From contig NW_003148270.1 in NCBI RefSeq assembly GCF_000003605.2, positions 1 through 44,635 of the forward strand: a DNA stretch of 44,635 bases. The letters are read 5' to 3'. The stretch's first letter is position 1; each line of letters starts with the position of its first letter. Below, piece after piece: positions 12,601-24,178 of the stretch. Under the pieces are notes generated by a model. It saw only the letters and a list, made by a program, of their open reading frames with translations, did not search any database and was not told where the DNA came from. A program made the translations under genes and the position numbers. The DNA is from Saccoglossus kowalevskii (lineage: Eukaryota; Hemichordata; Enteropneusta; Harrimaniidae).

Positions 12601-13658
12601 ATATGAACATGTTAATATTGTTATGTCCTGCGATTTGCGAATTTCGAATTATCACCACGTTAACTAAACATATTGAAAATGAACTGTCATGTGATTTTTT
12701 AAACTATCAATGCCATCTAAAAATCTTAAAAATAAGTTTGCTATCTCAAAAATAAAAGCATGCCTATTTACTGGAGGTTTTAATCGACTTACTAACATAC
12801 AATACATATACTAGTTGAGCCACCTTGCGTTGTAAATACTTGTTGTACATATTTACTACTAATGGCTATTTGAGTATAATCTGAATATTGTTTTTGTATT
12901 TTGCAGTAACTCACGTTTGTGACAATGGTGAAAAAATAACGCGACTACCAGATCATCCCTCTCCTGTCTGCGACATGAGTTTTGATTGCTCCGATAAAAG
13001 CGACGAGAAGGGCTGTGGTGAGTGAATTGTAGTAATACGCTGATTCCAATTTAGTACTTATCGAAAATAACTTTCAACTTGATTATTGTAATATGCTTGT
13101 CATTTCGTTCATCTTGCAGAATGTCGTGCGTTTACCATGCGGTGTTTAGATACAGAATATTGTGTTCCAAAACACTATCTCTGTGACGGCAACGACGACT
13201 GTGGAGACGGTTCAGACGAAAAAAATTGTGGTAAGTATGAATAATATAAGCAATAATTAACAGCAAATAAGAGGTATACAAAGATTCGTCTACGAAAATC
13301 CTGACGTTAATACGTAATAATTATATCAGTGGAAATTTAGGAGTAAATTATGATATTTCATATTTGGCATCATTTCTTTTTTAGAAATTTTGGTCGTCCA
13401 GTATTCTCGCTACGATGAATCATTCGGATTTTATAACACTGATCATGACAACTGCGATACTGTATCGAGCTTCTTCAGATTACTTGTAGGGGTTATTACT
13501 CGAATGCAGATTTCAATAAATTTTACTCTTTTTTATCAGTTTGCAGAGAAGACCAGTTCCGTTGTAATAATGGAATGTGTAAACCGTTGTCATGGAAATG
13601 CGATGGTTATGAAGACTGTGGGGACAATTCTGATGAACAATCATGTGACGAAAATTAA
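567..13658 (+). CDS. Multi-LDLa secreted-type protein, left paralogue (5' partial, 14 exons)
   Basis: Exons join as 567-680, 787-876, 2392-2490, 4294-4389, 6055-6192, 8208-8321, 9024-9134, 10512-10631, 11194-11289, 12068-12166, 12458-12571, 12907-13017, 13120-13230 and 13540-13658, giving about 510 residues. Each exon encodes one LDL-receptor class A module (modules L2 to L15), and every junction is phase 1, so any exon can be skipped or duplicated without a frameshift. Modules end in the usual acidic, calcium-binding C-D-G / S-D-E-x-x-C pattern. The protein stops just after L15 (D-E-N-stop) with no transmembrane segment, so this isoform should be secreted. The 5' end, presumably with signal peptide and WAP domain as in the paralogue on the other strand, lies left of the window. 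LDLa arrays bind protein or lipoprotein ligands; the ligand here is unknown. Exon calls are firm, the full gene model less so. Confidence 0.85.
787..876 (+). CDS. LDLa exon L3 (four-cysteine type)
   Basis: A 90 bp exon, phase 1-1, with acceptor atttag and donor gtaagt. The module reads E-C-S-N-G-D-I-V, then V-C-N-G, then [10 protein letters not shown]. Cysteines 1 and 3 are missing (Ile at position 3). This is the shortest module of the gene. Its counterpart is 34951-35040. Confidence 0.88.
877..2391. other. Intron L3-L4 of left gene with a left-arm-only segment
   Basis: The outer parts match the right arm. Roughly 1215-2255 has no counterpart there; it is either an insertion on the left or a deletion on the right. 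It includes a GC-rich imperfect hairpin around 2195-2245. I see no coding potential. Confidence 0.55.
2392..2490 (+). CDS. LDLa exon L4 (six cysteines)
   Basis: A 99 bp exon, phase 1-1, with donor gtaaat. All six cysteines are present: [11 protein letters not shown], then [17 protein letters not shown]. Only two residues separate cysteines 1 and 2, which is short for the family. The counterpart at 34220-34318 is nearly identical. Confidence 0.9.
3719..3901 (+). mobile_element. tRNA-derived SINE (about 183 bp) with target-site duplications
   Basis: This is a GC-rich island in AT-rich sequence. It has an A-box-like ggtggccgaggggaag (3814-3829) and a B-box-like ggttcgagtc (3878-3887) about 50 bases apart, the internal promoter layout of a class II (Ser/Leu-like) tRNA. 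The flanks tatttattacaatt (3705-3718) and tatttactataatt (3902-3915) match at 12 of 14 bases. The corresponding right-arm site (about 33490-33505) has one copy and no insert. A tRNA pseudogene is the main alternative. Confidence 0.65.
4294..4389 (+). CDS. LDLa exon L5 (four-cysteine type)
   Basis: A 96 bp exon after acceptor atatacag, with donor gtaagt. It reads [11 protein letters not shown], then [17 protein letters not shown]. Cysteines 1 and 3 are absent, with Leu in place of cysteine 3. The counterpart is 32939-33034. Confidence 0.9.
6055..6192 (+). CDS. LDLa exon L6 (six cysteines, N-terminal linker)
   Basis: At 138 bp this is the longest LDLa exon of the gene. A ten-residue linker precedes the first cysteine; then come Q-C-D-D-G-D-C-I-T and [17 protein letters not shown]. 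The usual S-D-E is replaced by G-E-D-E in both paralogues. The counterpart is 31352-31489. Confidence 0.9.
8208..8321 (+). CDS. LDLa exon L7 (six cysteines)
   Basis: A 114 bp exon with acceptor tttacag and donor gtgagt. It reads [16 protein letters not shown], then [17 protein letters not shown]. The acidic box is altered (D-E-Y-T-D-E instead of x-D-G-S-D-E). The counterpart is 30386-30499. Confidence 0.88.
9024..9134 (+). CDS. LDLa exon L8 (six cysteines, canonical)
   Basis: A 111 bp exon, phase 1-1. It is a textbook module: [16 protein letters not shown], then [17 protein letters not shown]. The counterpart is 29138-29248. Confidence 0.92.
10512..10631 (+). CDS. LDLa exon L9 (six cysteines; left gene only)
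   Basis: A 120 bp exon with acceptor ttgatag and donor gtgagt. It reads [15 protein letters not shown], then [20 protein letters not shown] find no counterpart between exons L8 and L11 of the right gene. Confidence 0.88.
11194..11289 (+). CDS. LDLa exon L10 (four-cysteine type; left gene only)
   Basis: A 96 bp exon after acceptor tctattcag, with donor gtaaga. It reads [11 protein letters not shown], then [17 protein letters not shown]. Cysteines 1 and 3 are missing. I find no counterpart in the right gene. Confidence 0.85.
12068..12166 (+). CDS. LDLa exon L11 (four-cysteine type)
   Basis: A 99 bp exon with acceptor tttgctgcag and donor gtaagt. It reads [11 protein letters not shown], then [17 protein letters not shown]. 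Cysteines 1 and 3 are missing. The counterpart is 27911-28009. Confidence 0.9.
12458..12571 (+). CDS. LDLa exon L12 (six cysteines)
   Basis: A 114 bp exon with acceptor taattag and donor gtaagt. It reads [16 protein letters not shown], then [17 protein letters not shown]. The intron before it is only 291 bp here but about 2.4 kb in the right gene, which gained an insert. The counterpart is 25362-25475. Confidence 0.92.
12907..13017 (+). CDS. LDLa exon L13 (four-cysteine type, intact copy)
   Basis: A 111 bp exon with acceptor tattttgcag and donor gtgagt. It reads [11 protein letters not shown], a longer loop than usual, then [17 protein letters not shown]. Cysteines 1 and 3 are missing. This is the intact version of the exon that was cut short in the right gene (24179-24456). 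Confidence 0.88.
13120..13230 (+). CDS. LDLa exon L14 (six cysteines; left gene only)
   Basis: A 111 bp exon, phase 1-1, with acceptor atcttgcag and donor gtaagt. It reads [16 protein letters not shown], then [17 protein letters not shown]. It was deleted from the right gene. Confidence 0.9.
13540..13658 (+). CDS. Terminal LDLa exon L15 with stop codon (left gene only)
   Basis: After acceptor ttttatcag the exon encodes [15 protein letters not shown], then [20 protein letters not shown] and a TAA stop. The protein ends four codons after the last cysteine. A poly(A) signal follows at 13713. Confidence 0.9.
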
Positions 13659-13712
13659 CGTTTTAATTACCAAGTCATTAATTCTGGTAATGTTGAATAC
13701 TAATATATACGT

Positions 13713-13718
13713 AATAAA
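13713..13718 (+). terminator. Poly(A) signal of the left gene
   Basis: AATAAA lies about 55 bases after the stop codon, and a second ATAAATAAAA follows at once. The predicted 3' UTR is short, under 100 bases. Confidence 0.6.
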
Positions 13719-14711
13719 TAGTATAAATAAAAAATAGTATCGATACAAAGCCAAGCGTTGTGTCTCTCATTTACACAGTATAAGCACATGAGATTTTAAA
13801 TAACACTTGTCACGATATGTCTTATATTGTTGTAACAAATGCAACAGACACATGCATGTCGGTTAAAATATTTGGTAATTCATGAATACATATTTAAAAT
13901 ATAGGTTTGTCAACTAAAATTATGTTTTAGCTTTGTATACTGTGTCGGGTACACATTTTTACACATTTAGAACTCTGTTCTAAAATTATCACAACATAAT
14001 TGTATAATAGCTTACGTTTTAAAATGTGATTGTCTGTGTTTTAGTTATTCAGTTATTGCGGACGTTTTTTAAAAATTGAATCCTAGTAGTTATCTGAGTT
14101 CTTGCCCTTTAAATTTGAAATTACCTCAATATAGAGGTAGTGTGATTCCTAAAAATTATATCCCCGATGTTTTGTCCTCATTTAATGAGACAGGTAATGT
14201 TAAAAGTTAGACTCTGGGATTTATTTCATTGTAAATTATCCTGACAAACTAAAAAACACAAATTAAGAGAATAGTTCGCATAATCATTCAGCAAGTACAA
14301 TTTGTACAAATACTCATAATAAAGTAATTATAACAGACCATTTACTATTTTTTTCGCCTAAACGATGTAAAACCAAAACGCTCTTCATATAGAATGCGCA
14401 AAATAAAAGATACGTTAGACCAGCGAGTTACAACGAATCTATATCTATATCTTGAATAGTTGTCACATAAAGTTTTTCGATAATATATGCCATTGGGGGA
14501 TGTTAAATAATTAATTTGTTGAAATTAATTAACTTTATTATCATTTTAATTAACATTTAAATGTGGCACTTCTCTCAACCAAGTGAGACAACTGAACTGC
14601 ACTTGTATTGGCAATATTAGAAAAAAAATACCCTGCTGACTGCTCATGCACCTTAAATGTGTCAAGGCGAATAATAGAAAAAATAATGAAGGTGTTGCCT
14701 GGTCAGCTTTG

Positions 14712-15066
14712 TAGTTGGATTGTATGCTGTGTCGTCGCCTTAATAAATTTGGGGTTATTGTGAATCACTTCCAAGCGAAATTAGAATTAGACAATTTGAA
14801 GGTGATTGAGCAATGAATAAATCTGTGTATATGGATTGGCATTGTGACACTGGCAATAACCTTTTGTGATTCAATTTTTAGATGACAATGAGTGAAGTAT
14901 ACGTACACAGAGTGAATAGTCATATTATACAAAATAGATAGCATGACCTTGCCACATATCCACATTTAAATGTAAAAGAATGTCTCCACAGAATGGAACA
15001 AAATGTTTCTGATTACTAACTTATGTATTCAAAGTGCATTTTACAACTTATACTATATTCTATGTT
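14712..15066. other. Left-arm-only insert in the 3' flank (about 355 bp)
   Basis: In the right arm, the sequences corresponding to the two sides (ctgaccaggcaac and accgatggtag) are adjacent at 23688-23715. In the left arm they are separated by this stretch. It is AT-rich, has no recognised ends and may be a short transposon. Confidence 0.5.
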
Positions 15067-18000
15067 CTACTATCGGTGGCAATCTTTAATGGTAGTCTGG
15101 TAACTAAGAAGGGAAAATATGACAAAAACATACAAAAAACAGAAATATTTGAAATATAGTTGCAAGAAGCAATCGTCAGCTTGCAAGTAATCAAATATAC
15201 ACATAACCATGCAAATATTATTCATATAATAACCTGCTAGTAGTAATAACATAAGTGGGAAAATATGTTGATAAATTGATATGCCATGTCATGGAAGTCC
15301 TGGTAAACGTGCATGGCAAATGGCATTCAGGGTTATTCAAATAGGAAGGCATGCAGGAAAAACAATCGGGAGAACTCCAAGTTGTTATTGGTGTCACAAT
15401 CTGATGCACTTACAATTCTAAAATTAAATAATTTATGCTATTGTAAGAATTGATTTGTGACACATATGCAAATTCGGATTGTCATTTATGGCCGAAAGAG
15501 AGGGTATATTTACATATTATTTACTACTAAATGAATATTGGTTACTTTATTATTTGTGTACATATTTATTTGCACACATATTGTTAATACACATTCATAA
15601 CTAAGACACATTGTGGGTATTGTTCCTTACTTTTAAAAGTTACATTCTGGGGAAGGTCTATGCTGCCCATGCTCACATTGACGAAAAACGTAAGAAAAGA
15701 TTTGTGAAGATAATTTGTTCATATATAGAATAAAGCATATAGGTAAGTAGAACTATTCTGGGATATAAATTTCCATTTGAGATAAAATGTTGAGGCTGCA
15801 GACTTCATATGCCAGAAACGTCCGAAGAGTACAATGGTTTTATCTGATTTAAAACTCACTGCCCTACTTTTTATAGTTAAGTATTTAGGGGTAATTGTCA
15901 ATAATTCTGTCCCAAATGTGCAATATGCTATAAAAGTACATATATTACACAATGCATGAACACAATACACAAATGCTTGAACGTTGACCTCTCTCAGTCA
16001 TTGTTCTTATCGTGTTTGCATACTTAAATTGTGGCAAGTGGGTGTTATATATCCCTGTGATAACCCGAAATAAATTATCATAGCAAAAAAATATCTGGAT
16101 TTCTCTTTGTTGAAATTATTGTTACATTTTATTTTGATATTTACAGTATTCCCACCCTATTCACATTTACATTATAACAGTTCCCCCAACATGCCACAGT
16201 CCTCGACAATCCATTATCCAGACACTAAGACTATTTTACCTAAAGTTGATTATCACAATGCTTACCTAAAAACTCATCACACGGGAGAAATACAAAAGAT
16301 ATGTCAGCATACACGTAAATAAAAGTTATATCAAGACCAAATAACACATCTTGACAAGAATAAGGTGAACATCTTACACAAAATGTCTCATACAAGAACA
16401 ATACATACGTCAGTAGAAAATTGTTATAGCAAGTCTGCACGTCAAGGTGAACTTTCCTTCACTGATTACAAACCTGTGATCTTATGAGTGCTAGTATGAG
16501 CTGAAGATCCTTTGACGGGACTTCTCCCAGATGCATGGTAGAATTAAAGTGGTATATATAACATAATATCACATAGTGTTAGTGGCTGGCTAGTGACACT
16601 AAAAGCTGATATAATATTGGAATACCACATTTTCGCTGTGGTGGCACACCTACTCTAAACATTTCATTAAATAGCGACTAAAAATAGATTCATGTGTGTC
16701 ACTGGCACAGGTCGGAAACAATTTTGCAATGTTTGGATAGCTATCGTTCCCACAAATACAATTCATGTACAAGACGTTAGTAGTATATATATTCATTAAC
16801 CTTGTCACCATCGGAAATATATTATGCAGTAACCAGTGTCAAGCAAGGATAAGTATAATAATTATATTGATGATGCACGGGTCATAAAATAAACAAAGTA
16901 TATAGCACTGTTGATTATTTGATAGAGTTCAAATAACCTAAAGATGTGTCCCAAATATCTTGACTTCGAGAGTGATAGTGGCTAAGCACGGGATGGGGAT
17001 TCGACGACAGTCAAACGTAGCATGATTTTAAAGGCTCAAGTCCATCAGATATCGTCAGTTCCGGTAGATACTATAGATGCAACGTTCATCAGATGTCGCT
17101 AGTTCCAATAAGTTCAAATTTGGCAGTGCGTAGGTCCAATAGGTTGCAAATGGTCAATGTTACTTCATACATACGAGCCCCTGGAGCACAGCTTACTGAG
17201 TCTGTAAGGCTTTCCTCCTGCAAAACGCTGGCTCCCAACATCAATGGGTGCACAACCCTGCACAGTTTCCGCCAGAATTAATAAAATTATTTTCTCTACA
17301 ATGACCTGGCCCTAGCTTGTACGTAGATGTGCGTGTCTCAGGCGCCCCGTATTAACGTGTTGGCTCGTCTGTCCCAGTTTGCACACCGACATAAATAAAT
17401 TAAATAAAACATACACGTGTTCCTGAATTCACTACATGACCTGTACACTCATCTAATTGCAAGACGAATTCTCGCGTGAAAATGTAATATTACATGATGT
17501 TCTCTTTTTTTCTTGTTTCATTAGAAGATCAGTATTCTTTAAACAATCACAATAGATTTCAAAAGACCTATGTGGACGTGTTTTTACCTGTTTACTTTCG
17601 TTTTCAGAGATTAAATCTGAAAACAACAGTATATAAAATCATAGTTTCTATTATAAACAGCGTATAACAAATGCACTACACTGACTTGAACATGGTATAT
17701 GGAAATTATTTTTTGAAAGAAGCTAAACAAATTTACATAATAATTTACATGCCAAAACAATCTAATCAGTCATTAAATGAATTTGCTCCTGTGTGTCACA
17801 TTGCAACCTATGTAACTTATAACTATTCATTATATACTATTGTCGTTTTATTGTTTCAACTACATAAAAAAATTATAATTACGTGTTTGTAATAACATCC
17901 AACCACGTCATGATATAATAGCATTATTACAAGGTTTTTTATATCAATTTAGCCAGAGGTTTCTGAGATATCAGTGGAACAAGAGTCTATCACAACCGAT

Positions 18001-20075
18001 CAATTTGACCAATGTGAATATTTTGTACGTTTTTGTAGATCGCCATATACACCCTCACAAACGGGAGCAACAGATGATGCAAGCGAATATAAATGAATGA
18101 TAAAGTGAATTAATATGCATTATGTGTGGATTTTACTACTCATATAGGACTCAAATATGTGATGAACATTGAGTTATTTCATTGTTTTTGCAGCTCGTGG
18201 TGGTGAACGGGTTAACACCGGGGGGGGGGGGTAAAGACACAAAGGCGCCATTGTAATGTAGATCATTTAAGATTGACGATTATGTGTGGTTAACATGGAG
18301 TGGTACTAATTTAATTAGTATACCATGCAACAAAAATCAGTTATAATTAGTTGATGATTGTTTGACTATCCTGTTGGGTTAATAGTTGGGTCATAACTCA
18401 TTTGTTTGGATCGTAATCTTTTTGTGTGATTGTATGCGCCTCTAACCAATTTTACACCAAATTTGAAACCTAATTTCTCGGCCATCGCAATATCTCTACA
18501 GATGTTGGAGTTTGTAGCCTGTTAACATGACAGCGAAATATACATGTGTTACATCACATCACATGTTGAGTAGTTTCCGGATGCTTGAATTTTGAGTTGC
18601 CCGGTTTTGTCAGAACGCCCATAAAAGGCGTAACAAAGTAACCGGATGGCATGGGTGTTTGGCACTTGAATAGGGGTTCAATTAATGCAACATTCTATGC
18701 ACCCGATTAGCATCGTGCAGGAAGCGAAATATTTCTATTCGAACCAACAGGCATATGAAATGGTTAACTGGTATTGCAATGATCCTGGTGTTCTTCAAGT
18801 ACAATAAACAAACTGGCGAAATATTTTTCGGACAAAACAACTGTTCATCGTGAGGAAAATAATATTTCTTCATCACTGTTCGTTTAGTCTACCATACTTA
18901 TTCTCAGCAACATTGCCATGTTTATATTTGCAGTGATGGTATCCGCAAACGCAAACCTGAAGATATCAGCGATATTTTTATAACAGTAAAACTTCACAGA
19001 AAACAGTCTGTACATATAGTTTGTAACAAATACATACTTGACATGCACACATAATTATTATTAGTGTTATTTATAACACTGTTATTTTTTGAAAAGAATG
19101 CAAAAGTAAATCTCAACTATAAGTATAACTGTTTTGCAAAGTACGACTGGTGTTTCTCGATATTCCACGTTCGACAGGCTTTAAGAAAGGAATATTTAGT
19201 TTGTCAGCATGTTCTACAAGTTCGATAAGCTTTATCCTTTGTTCCATTACTGCAAGTTATGCACGTTCCTGGGGGAATTTACGAATTCTGGAACTTTCTT
19301 TGAACTAAGATTATTCAATATGTTATGCCTCGATCATTCAAAAACAACCCCACTCTCAGTGCGCCCACACGCGTTCAATCCTTGAAATAGTTATGAAAAA
19401 ACTCAGAAATTAAATTTGCACATTTATCTTCTGCAATGCTGTGGACATTCCTTACGCTACACAAAAATGGATTTATATGCTAACGTTTTGACTTAAAATG
19501 TAGTTGTTCAGCTTTTGCTGAATTGTTGACGTCCACCTATGTGCGTTATACTAGTATATACGCAATATTTGTAGATGTATTTACATATGCTTAAAATTGG
19601 CAAACGATAAGGCAGCAGAAATCCTGTCCGCCTTCAAGTGCAAGACGTATTGTCGCTATATGATTCAAATCCTATGTTGAAAACTGATTTACACTGAACG
19701 GTCTTTGTCGCTTCCTGGTTGGATTAGGGTAAATTCAAGAATCATAGGAACGTAATTTTAATTGGATACAATACCAGTGTAATAATTTATGATTATGTAA
19801 TTCTTGAAAGGAAATTTGGACTAAACTTTGGGTTAGTTTAGGAGTCAATATAGTCCTAAGCTTGTTTTGAGGTTTGTAACACTGTTAAAATAATAATGAT
19901 CAGAAAAACATATAATCAAAACATATATGCTCAACAAGCCTATAGTCCCCAGTGTTGTTTCATTTACGTGACTTTTTGACATAACATACCCTACCTGTAA
20001 AACTGATAACATATAGTGGTTTTAAATCTCAGCACCAACAATCAACAATTTATAAGGAGCCAACGATCCGGGAAT

Positions 20076-20530
20076 TATTTTATTTATTTATTTTTATTTA
20101 TTCGGGTATTATCAACATTAGTATAATGTCCAATTACAGGATCTACAAAAACAAAATGAAAACATTCAAAAGACATTAAAACACATGCAATGTGATATTA
20201 ACATACACAGATCACTATGTAGGTTAAACAATACTTAATAATACAGTTTAGAAATCTATCGAATATAACAAGACCGTCAAAGTTTCTGCTCATAAATAAA
20301 GGGTGAAAGCTGAAAGTCTTGCACATTTCCAAATACATTTGAAGAGATAAATATGTATATTGGAGGTAACTGTTAACTTGGTAAAATGAGTCAAAATCTG
20401 GCTCAAAACATTTATATATCCATTAGAGTTATAGCTTTTAATTTAATGGTGCCCTTATAGAAATGGTCTTCATTATTATTGTATATGCAAATAGTATGTG
20501 TAAATGAGTCAACTTTTAGGAAGACTTTGT
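20076..20530 (-). mobile_element. Possible retroposon tail, minus orientation
   Basis: A TTTATT-type simple repeat abuts tcgggtattatcaac. Read on the minus strand, this looks like a unique 3' end followed by an (AAATAAAT)n tail, as many non-LTR elements have. No reverse transcriptase frame is seen, so this is weak. Confidence 0.25.
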
Positions 20531-21239
20531 AAGATTATTTTCCCTCTTGAAACATACTTATCTACATAACTGTATTTACACGTTGATGCGATTACACAGT
20601 ATAACAGTCATAAACGATTTGATGCTAATTATTAACTTTCACACTTATTCCAAAATTTATGTTTGTCAAATTAAAGAAATTTATAACTTGGTAAACAATG
20701 AAAATGTCAAGTCGAGCAATGAACATCCATGAGATGATATCTGCACGAAATAAACAAATCTGAGGTCCACCCACAGTACTTAGATATAATACATCAAAAA
20801 ATCGGCTGATTTTTTTACCAGTAATGGTAAAAACTATTTGCCAAAAACTAGAGAATTGAAGATATCGCTATGAAATGAATCAAACTCGAGTGGTCCACCC
20901 AAGGTACCAAGGTATAAAAGCAATCGAGCTGGAAGTTTTCGAAACAAAAGTTTGAAATGCAACTGTTGACAGATGATCGGTGCCCTCAACAACAGGCCAA
21001 ACAATTGTGCAGTGGTTTATTTCTCAAAAAGCTGATTATTTGGGATGGGTCATTTCTCTAGAAATATTTTATCATTTTGAGCAAGATATAATACCGAATA
21101 CAATACATGGTAACTACTATGTTAATCATTATCCTACCAGTCGCATGTAATTTTATAATTACGTGACCAATTAAGGGTTAAATAAAAAATATGCGTACGA
21201 CTTAATTGCTTTATTGGAATTCCAAAGCAATTCTTGACA

Positions 21240-22070
21240 AGGTTTTGATGAAACAGGATCAACAGGACTGGCGATCGGGCGCCTTTATCGCTCGATAATT
21301 ATTACGCAACATACAACTAACTTCCCTCAAGCTATATCGATTCATACTGTCAATATACTGTTGCTTGTTGTGGTTCTAGACACGTCATACCACAGTCAGT
21401 ATCACAACATTTCTGGTTGGAATAACATTCTACGTTATGTCGCCATGTGATTCCTTATGACTGACCAGTGTTCATGAATGAAAAGTTGCCAAGCTTCAAA
21501 CCTAATTCAGTCGATACAATTATTCGTTATTCGAATAATTTACTGGGTAGCTTGCGATGTCTTGTAAATATGAACAAATGTTATTTCAATAGCAATCGAA
21601 AGGTTGTGATTCAAAGCTCATTTGTAACGCCTTTTTTGCACAGTGTTCGTATAGTTATACAATGGACTTCACTGGACGGACAATTTATTATTGATATTAC
21701 CTTTTAAAACCTAACTGTAACCACATCCATACGTTCCAAAGATCGGGCTGTGTGTAACAAGGTATGTTGATTTTTATAAAACAAGGCTTGTGTGCAATTA
21801 CTTGTTAATTTGGTCATTGGGAATAATTCCAAGCAATTACTAAACCACTCTCAATTAATATTTAACAGCACCGTCGCACAGTTATGTATCTGATCGCGTT
21901 GTTGCAAAGTTCTGGCAGTATGTAGCCCATAACTTACGCAGTTAATGTCATTCGCTGCAATTATCAATCTCAAATAAAATAATTCATATTTATAGCAATG
22001 ACACGGAAATGACTTTTTATATTTATTTGTTAATGGGCGATCGGAAATAGGGTTCCAACTTTGTCCAATC
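21240..22070 (-). repeat. Inverted-copy segment carrying a WAP relic (partner of 43.2-44.1 kb)
   Basis: The reverse complement matches 43.2-44.1 kb in order: the gcgaatgacattaac block (about 21955) with 43225, the gaccaaattaa block (about 21815) with 43540, the WAP relic with 43924, and tgatcctgtttcatca (about 21250) with 44080. Part of it (21290-21380) is also present in inverted orientation at about 23160-23240. Confidence 0.75.
21364..21501 (-). pseudogene. Decayed WAP exon, spacer copy
   Basis: It has the same 138 bp length as the functional WAP exon at 37575-37712. It starts G-L-K-L-G and ends [16 protein letters not shown]. Cysteine 1 has become Phe, cysteine 2 a stop codon (TAA, minus strand, 21455-21457) and cysteine 3 Trp. 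The donor GT has become CA. It is clearly non-functional, and no LDLa exons follow it. Confidence 0.85.
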
Positions 22071-22083
22071 ATATTATAATACA

Positions 22084-22111
22084 GATAGAATAGAATAGAA
22101 TAGAATAGAAG
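22084..22111. repeat. (TAGAA)n microsatellite
   Basis: About five tandem copies of a five-base unit. Confidence 0.85.
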
Positions 22112-24134
22112 TCAATTACCAGTAATTATCCGTAAAATGTCACTTTTTTCCATTTGTTATTCGTGTTTTGGCCATGTGTTGTTCTGGATCCATTATTTAC
22201 GCAATACATTTACGATCAGGTATTCTTTTAGGAATATTTCACCCGAGATAGAGCATTATTCCAGCGGTGTACATATTATTGGTAAAGCAAGGAATTATTC
22301 ATTAAATTTATCACACGGCTACTCTTTAGCTATTTTTAATAGTTAATTAGGACTACGATTACCAAATATCATTTTCTATATACCAAATTTATCAGTCCGA
22401 GCAGCGTTTATTAATTTATTAACTACTATTTAAAAATATCTAAATGAACGTTGTACTCTCATGTTGCATAATGTGAGAACAATCTACATCTGAAAAAGTA
22501 AAACGTATGCATATCCCACGATAATACGTTTTCCTGCTATAGTATCATGACAATACTACATTATCACACATTTCGTGCATAAATGAAATACACATGGACA
22601 AAATAATTGCATTTTAAAAAAAAATAACGTGTTTCAGGTATGTACGCACACGTTTTATTGCTGCGAACTCTTGCAATAATAAACAAATGAATTACACGAC
22701 CTGGGCATGTTATAAACAACTAAAATATTATATGCAGTATTTTGCAAACATTAGTGAATGTCTAATTTGTCAACATTTTAGAAAGCACGGTATTTTTTCT
22801 CGAGTGTACGAAATATTGTCTTTCAATTTGAATCCAGATATACTTGTCACAAATAGCATGGAACAACTGGCATGCCGAATTTACACCCAATACCCTCTTA
22901 TTATCGATATTATATTAATACAGTATATTCAACATATCATACATTATTATTCATACGAATGTAATATTGCTACGAACACGTTTGAATGCCTTATTTATTG
23001 TTCATAATATTTATTTCTCATTTAATATTTTTATTTTGTTTACATCGGACGACGGAGGTTTTATGTGGTGCATGACTGAAACAAATTTACCACGTTTAAC
23101 GCAAAAGATTGCGCGGGCACAAATACATTTCGCCGTCATTTAGTATTAAACAAGGTACTGTACAGTATGTTGACAGTATGAATCGATATAGCTTGATTGC
23201 AGTTAGTTGTATGTAACGTATTGATTATCATCTGATCACCATGTCGACCAGCAGATGCCCATTACACGTCGTTCGAAAACGACTCTTTCTTATTTTGTAA
23301 AAAGGTCGAGAGTGCCGAAAATACTACAGAAATGAAGTTGATATAATATAATAGAAATAAACGGTGGTTTATTGCTTAAATATTTTCTTTCGTTTTTCGT
23401 CAATGTATCATCATGGACTTTTCCCAGAATGTAAGATTTAGAAGTAGGGAAGAATACCCACAATGTGTCTTAGTTATGAATGTGTATTAACAACATGTGT
23501 GCAATTAAATATAAATACCCAAATAATAAAGTTACCTGATCATCTAATACTTCATCCAACTCTTTTCTATAAGCACACTATCCAGTTAGTAGTATATATG
23601 CTTCTTGCAACTGTATTTCAGATATTTCTGTTTATTTTATGTTTCATATATTCTCCCCTCAGTTACCTAACTACCATTAAAGATTACCACCGATGGTAGA
23701 AAGCTGACCAGGCAACACGTTCAGTAATTTTTCTATTATTCGCCTTGACATATTTAACGTGAGCAGTCAGCAGGGTATTTTTTCTAATATTGCCAATACA
23801 AGTGCAGTTCAGTTGTCTCACTTTGTTGGGAAGAGTGCGACATTTAAATGTAAATTAAAAATGACAATGAAGTAAATTAATTTTAACAAATTGATTATGC
23901 ACCATCCCCCGATGACATATATTATTGGGAGACTGTATGCGACATCTATTCAAGATGTAGATATAGATTCGTTGTAACTCGCTGGTCTAACAGAGCTTTT
24001 ACTTTGCGCGTTTCATATGAAGAGAGTTTTAGCTTTACACTGTTTCGGCGATGATGTAAGAGAAGATGTAAAATTCTGTATTCGATTTACTATTACTAGC
24101 ATTTAAAAAATAGTAAGCGGTCTGTTATAACCAC

Positions 24135-24140
24135 TTTATT
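24135..24140 (-). terminator. Candidate poly(A) signal of the right gene
   Basis: The minus strand reads AATAAA about 40 bases after the TAG stop. It lies in sequence that is plain 3' flank in the left arm, where a similar ATAATAAAG is found near 14318, so the right gene may have adopted a pre-existing signal. Confidence 0.5.
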
Positions 24141-24178
24141 ATCTGCACAATTTGGCACTGGGTGAATGATTATGCAAA

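Larger units (their letters stand above)
1..15705 (+). repeat. Left arm of a large inverted duplication
   Basis: Exons, introns and 3' flank all match the reverse complement of 23380-35490, for example 1110-1210 with about 34540-34630, 3480-3715 with 33490-33730, 12177-12310 with 27760-27900, 14100-14710 with 23700-24320 and 15550-15700 with 23385-23535. The order is collinear. The arm continues beyond the left edge of the window. Confidence 0.88.
15706..23379. other. Spacer between the inverted arms
   Basis: About 7.7 kb without a supported gene. It holds a run of 12 G (18220-18231), a TTTATT-rich stretch near 20080-20105 that could be the reversed tail of a retroposon, a more GC-rich stretch at 16970-17400 of unknown origin, the WAP relic at 21364-21501, and a short (TAGAA)n microsatellite at 22084-22111. 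Confidence 0.5.

Noticed and set aside
13390-13737. 115-residue open frame across the last intron and exon L15
   Set aside because: It is a shifted frame over the real terminal LDLa exon; the correct frame starts after the acceptor at 13539.
16107-16322. 71-residue frame with a hydrophobic, signal-like start
   Set aside because: It begins at TTG, not ATG, and has no neighbouring exon signals or homology that I recognise.
18220-18231. Run of 12 G (also 11 G at 30913-30923) as a G-quadruplex regulatory site
   Set aside because: Single homopolymer runs, not at matching positions in the arms and not near a promoter; a simple repeat is enough to explain them.
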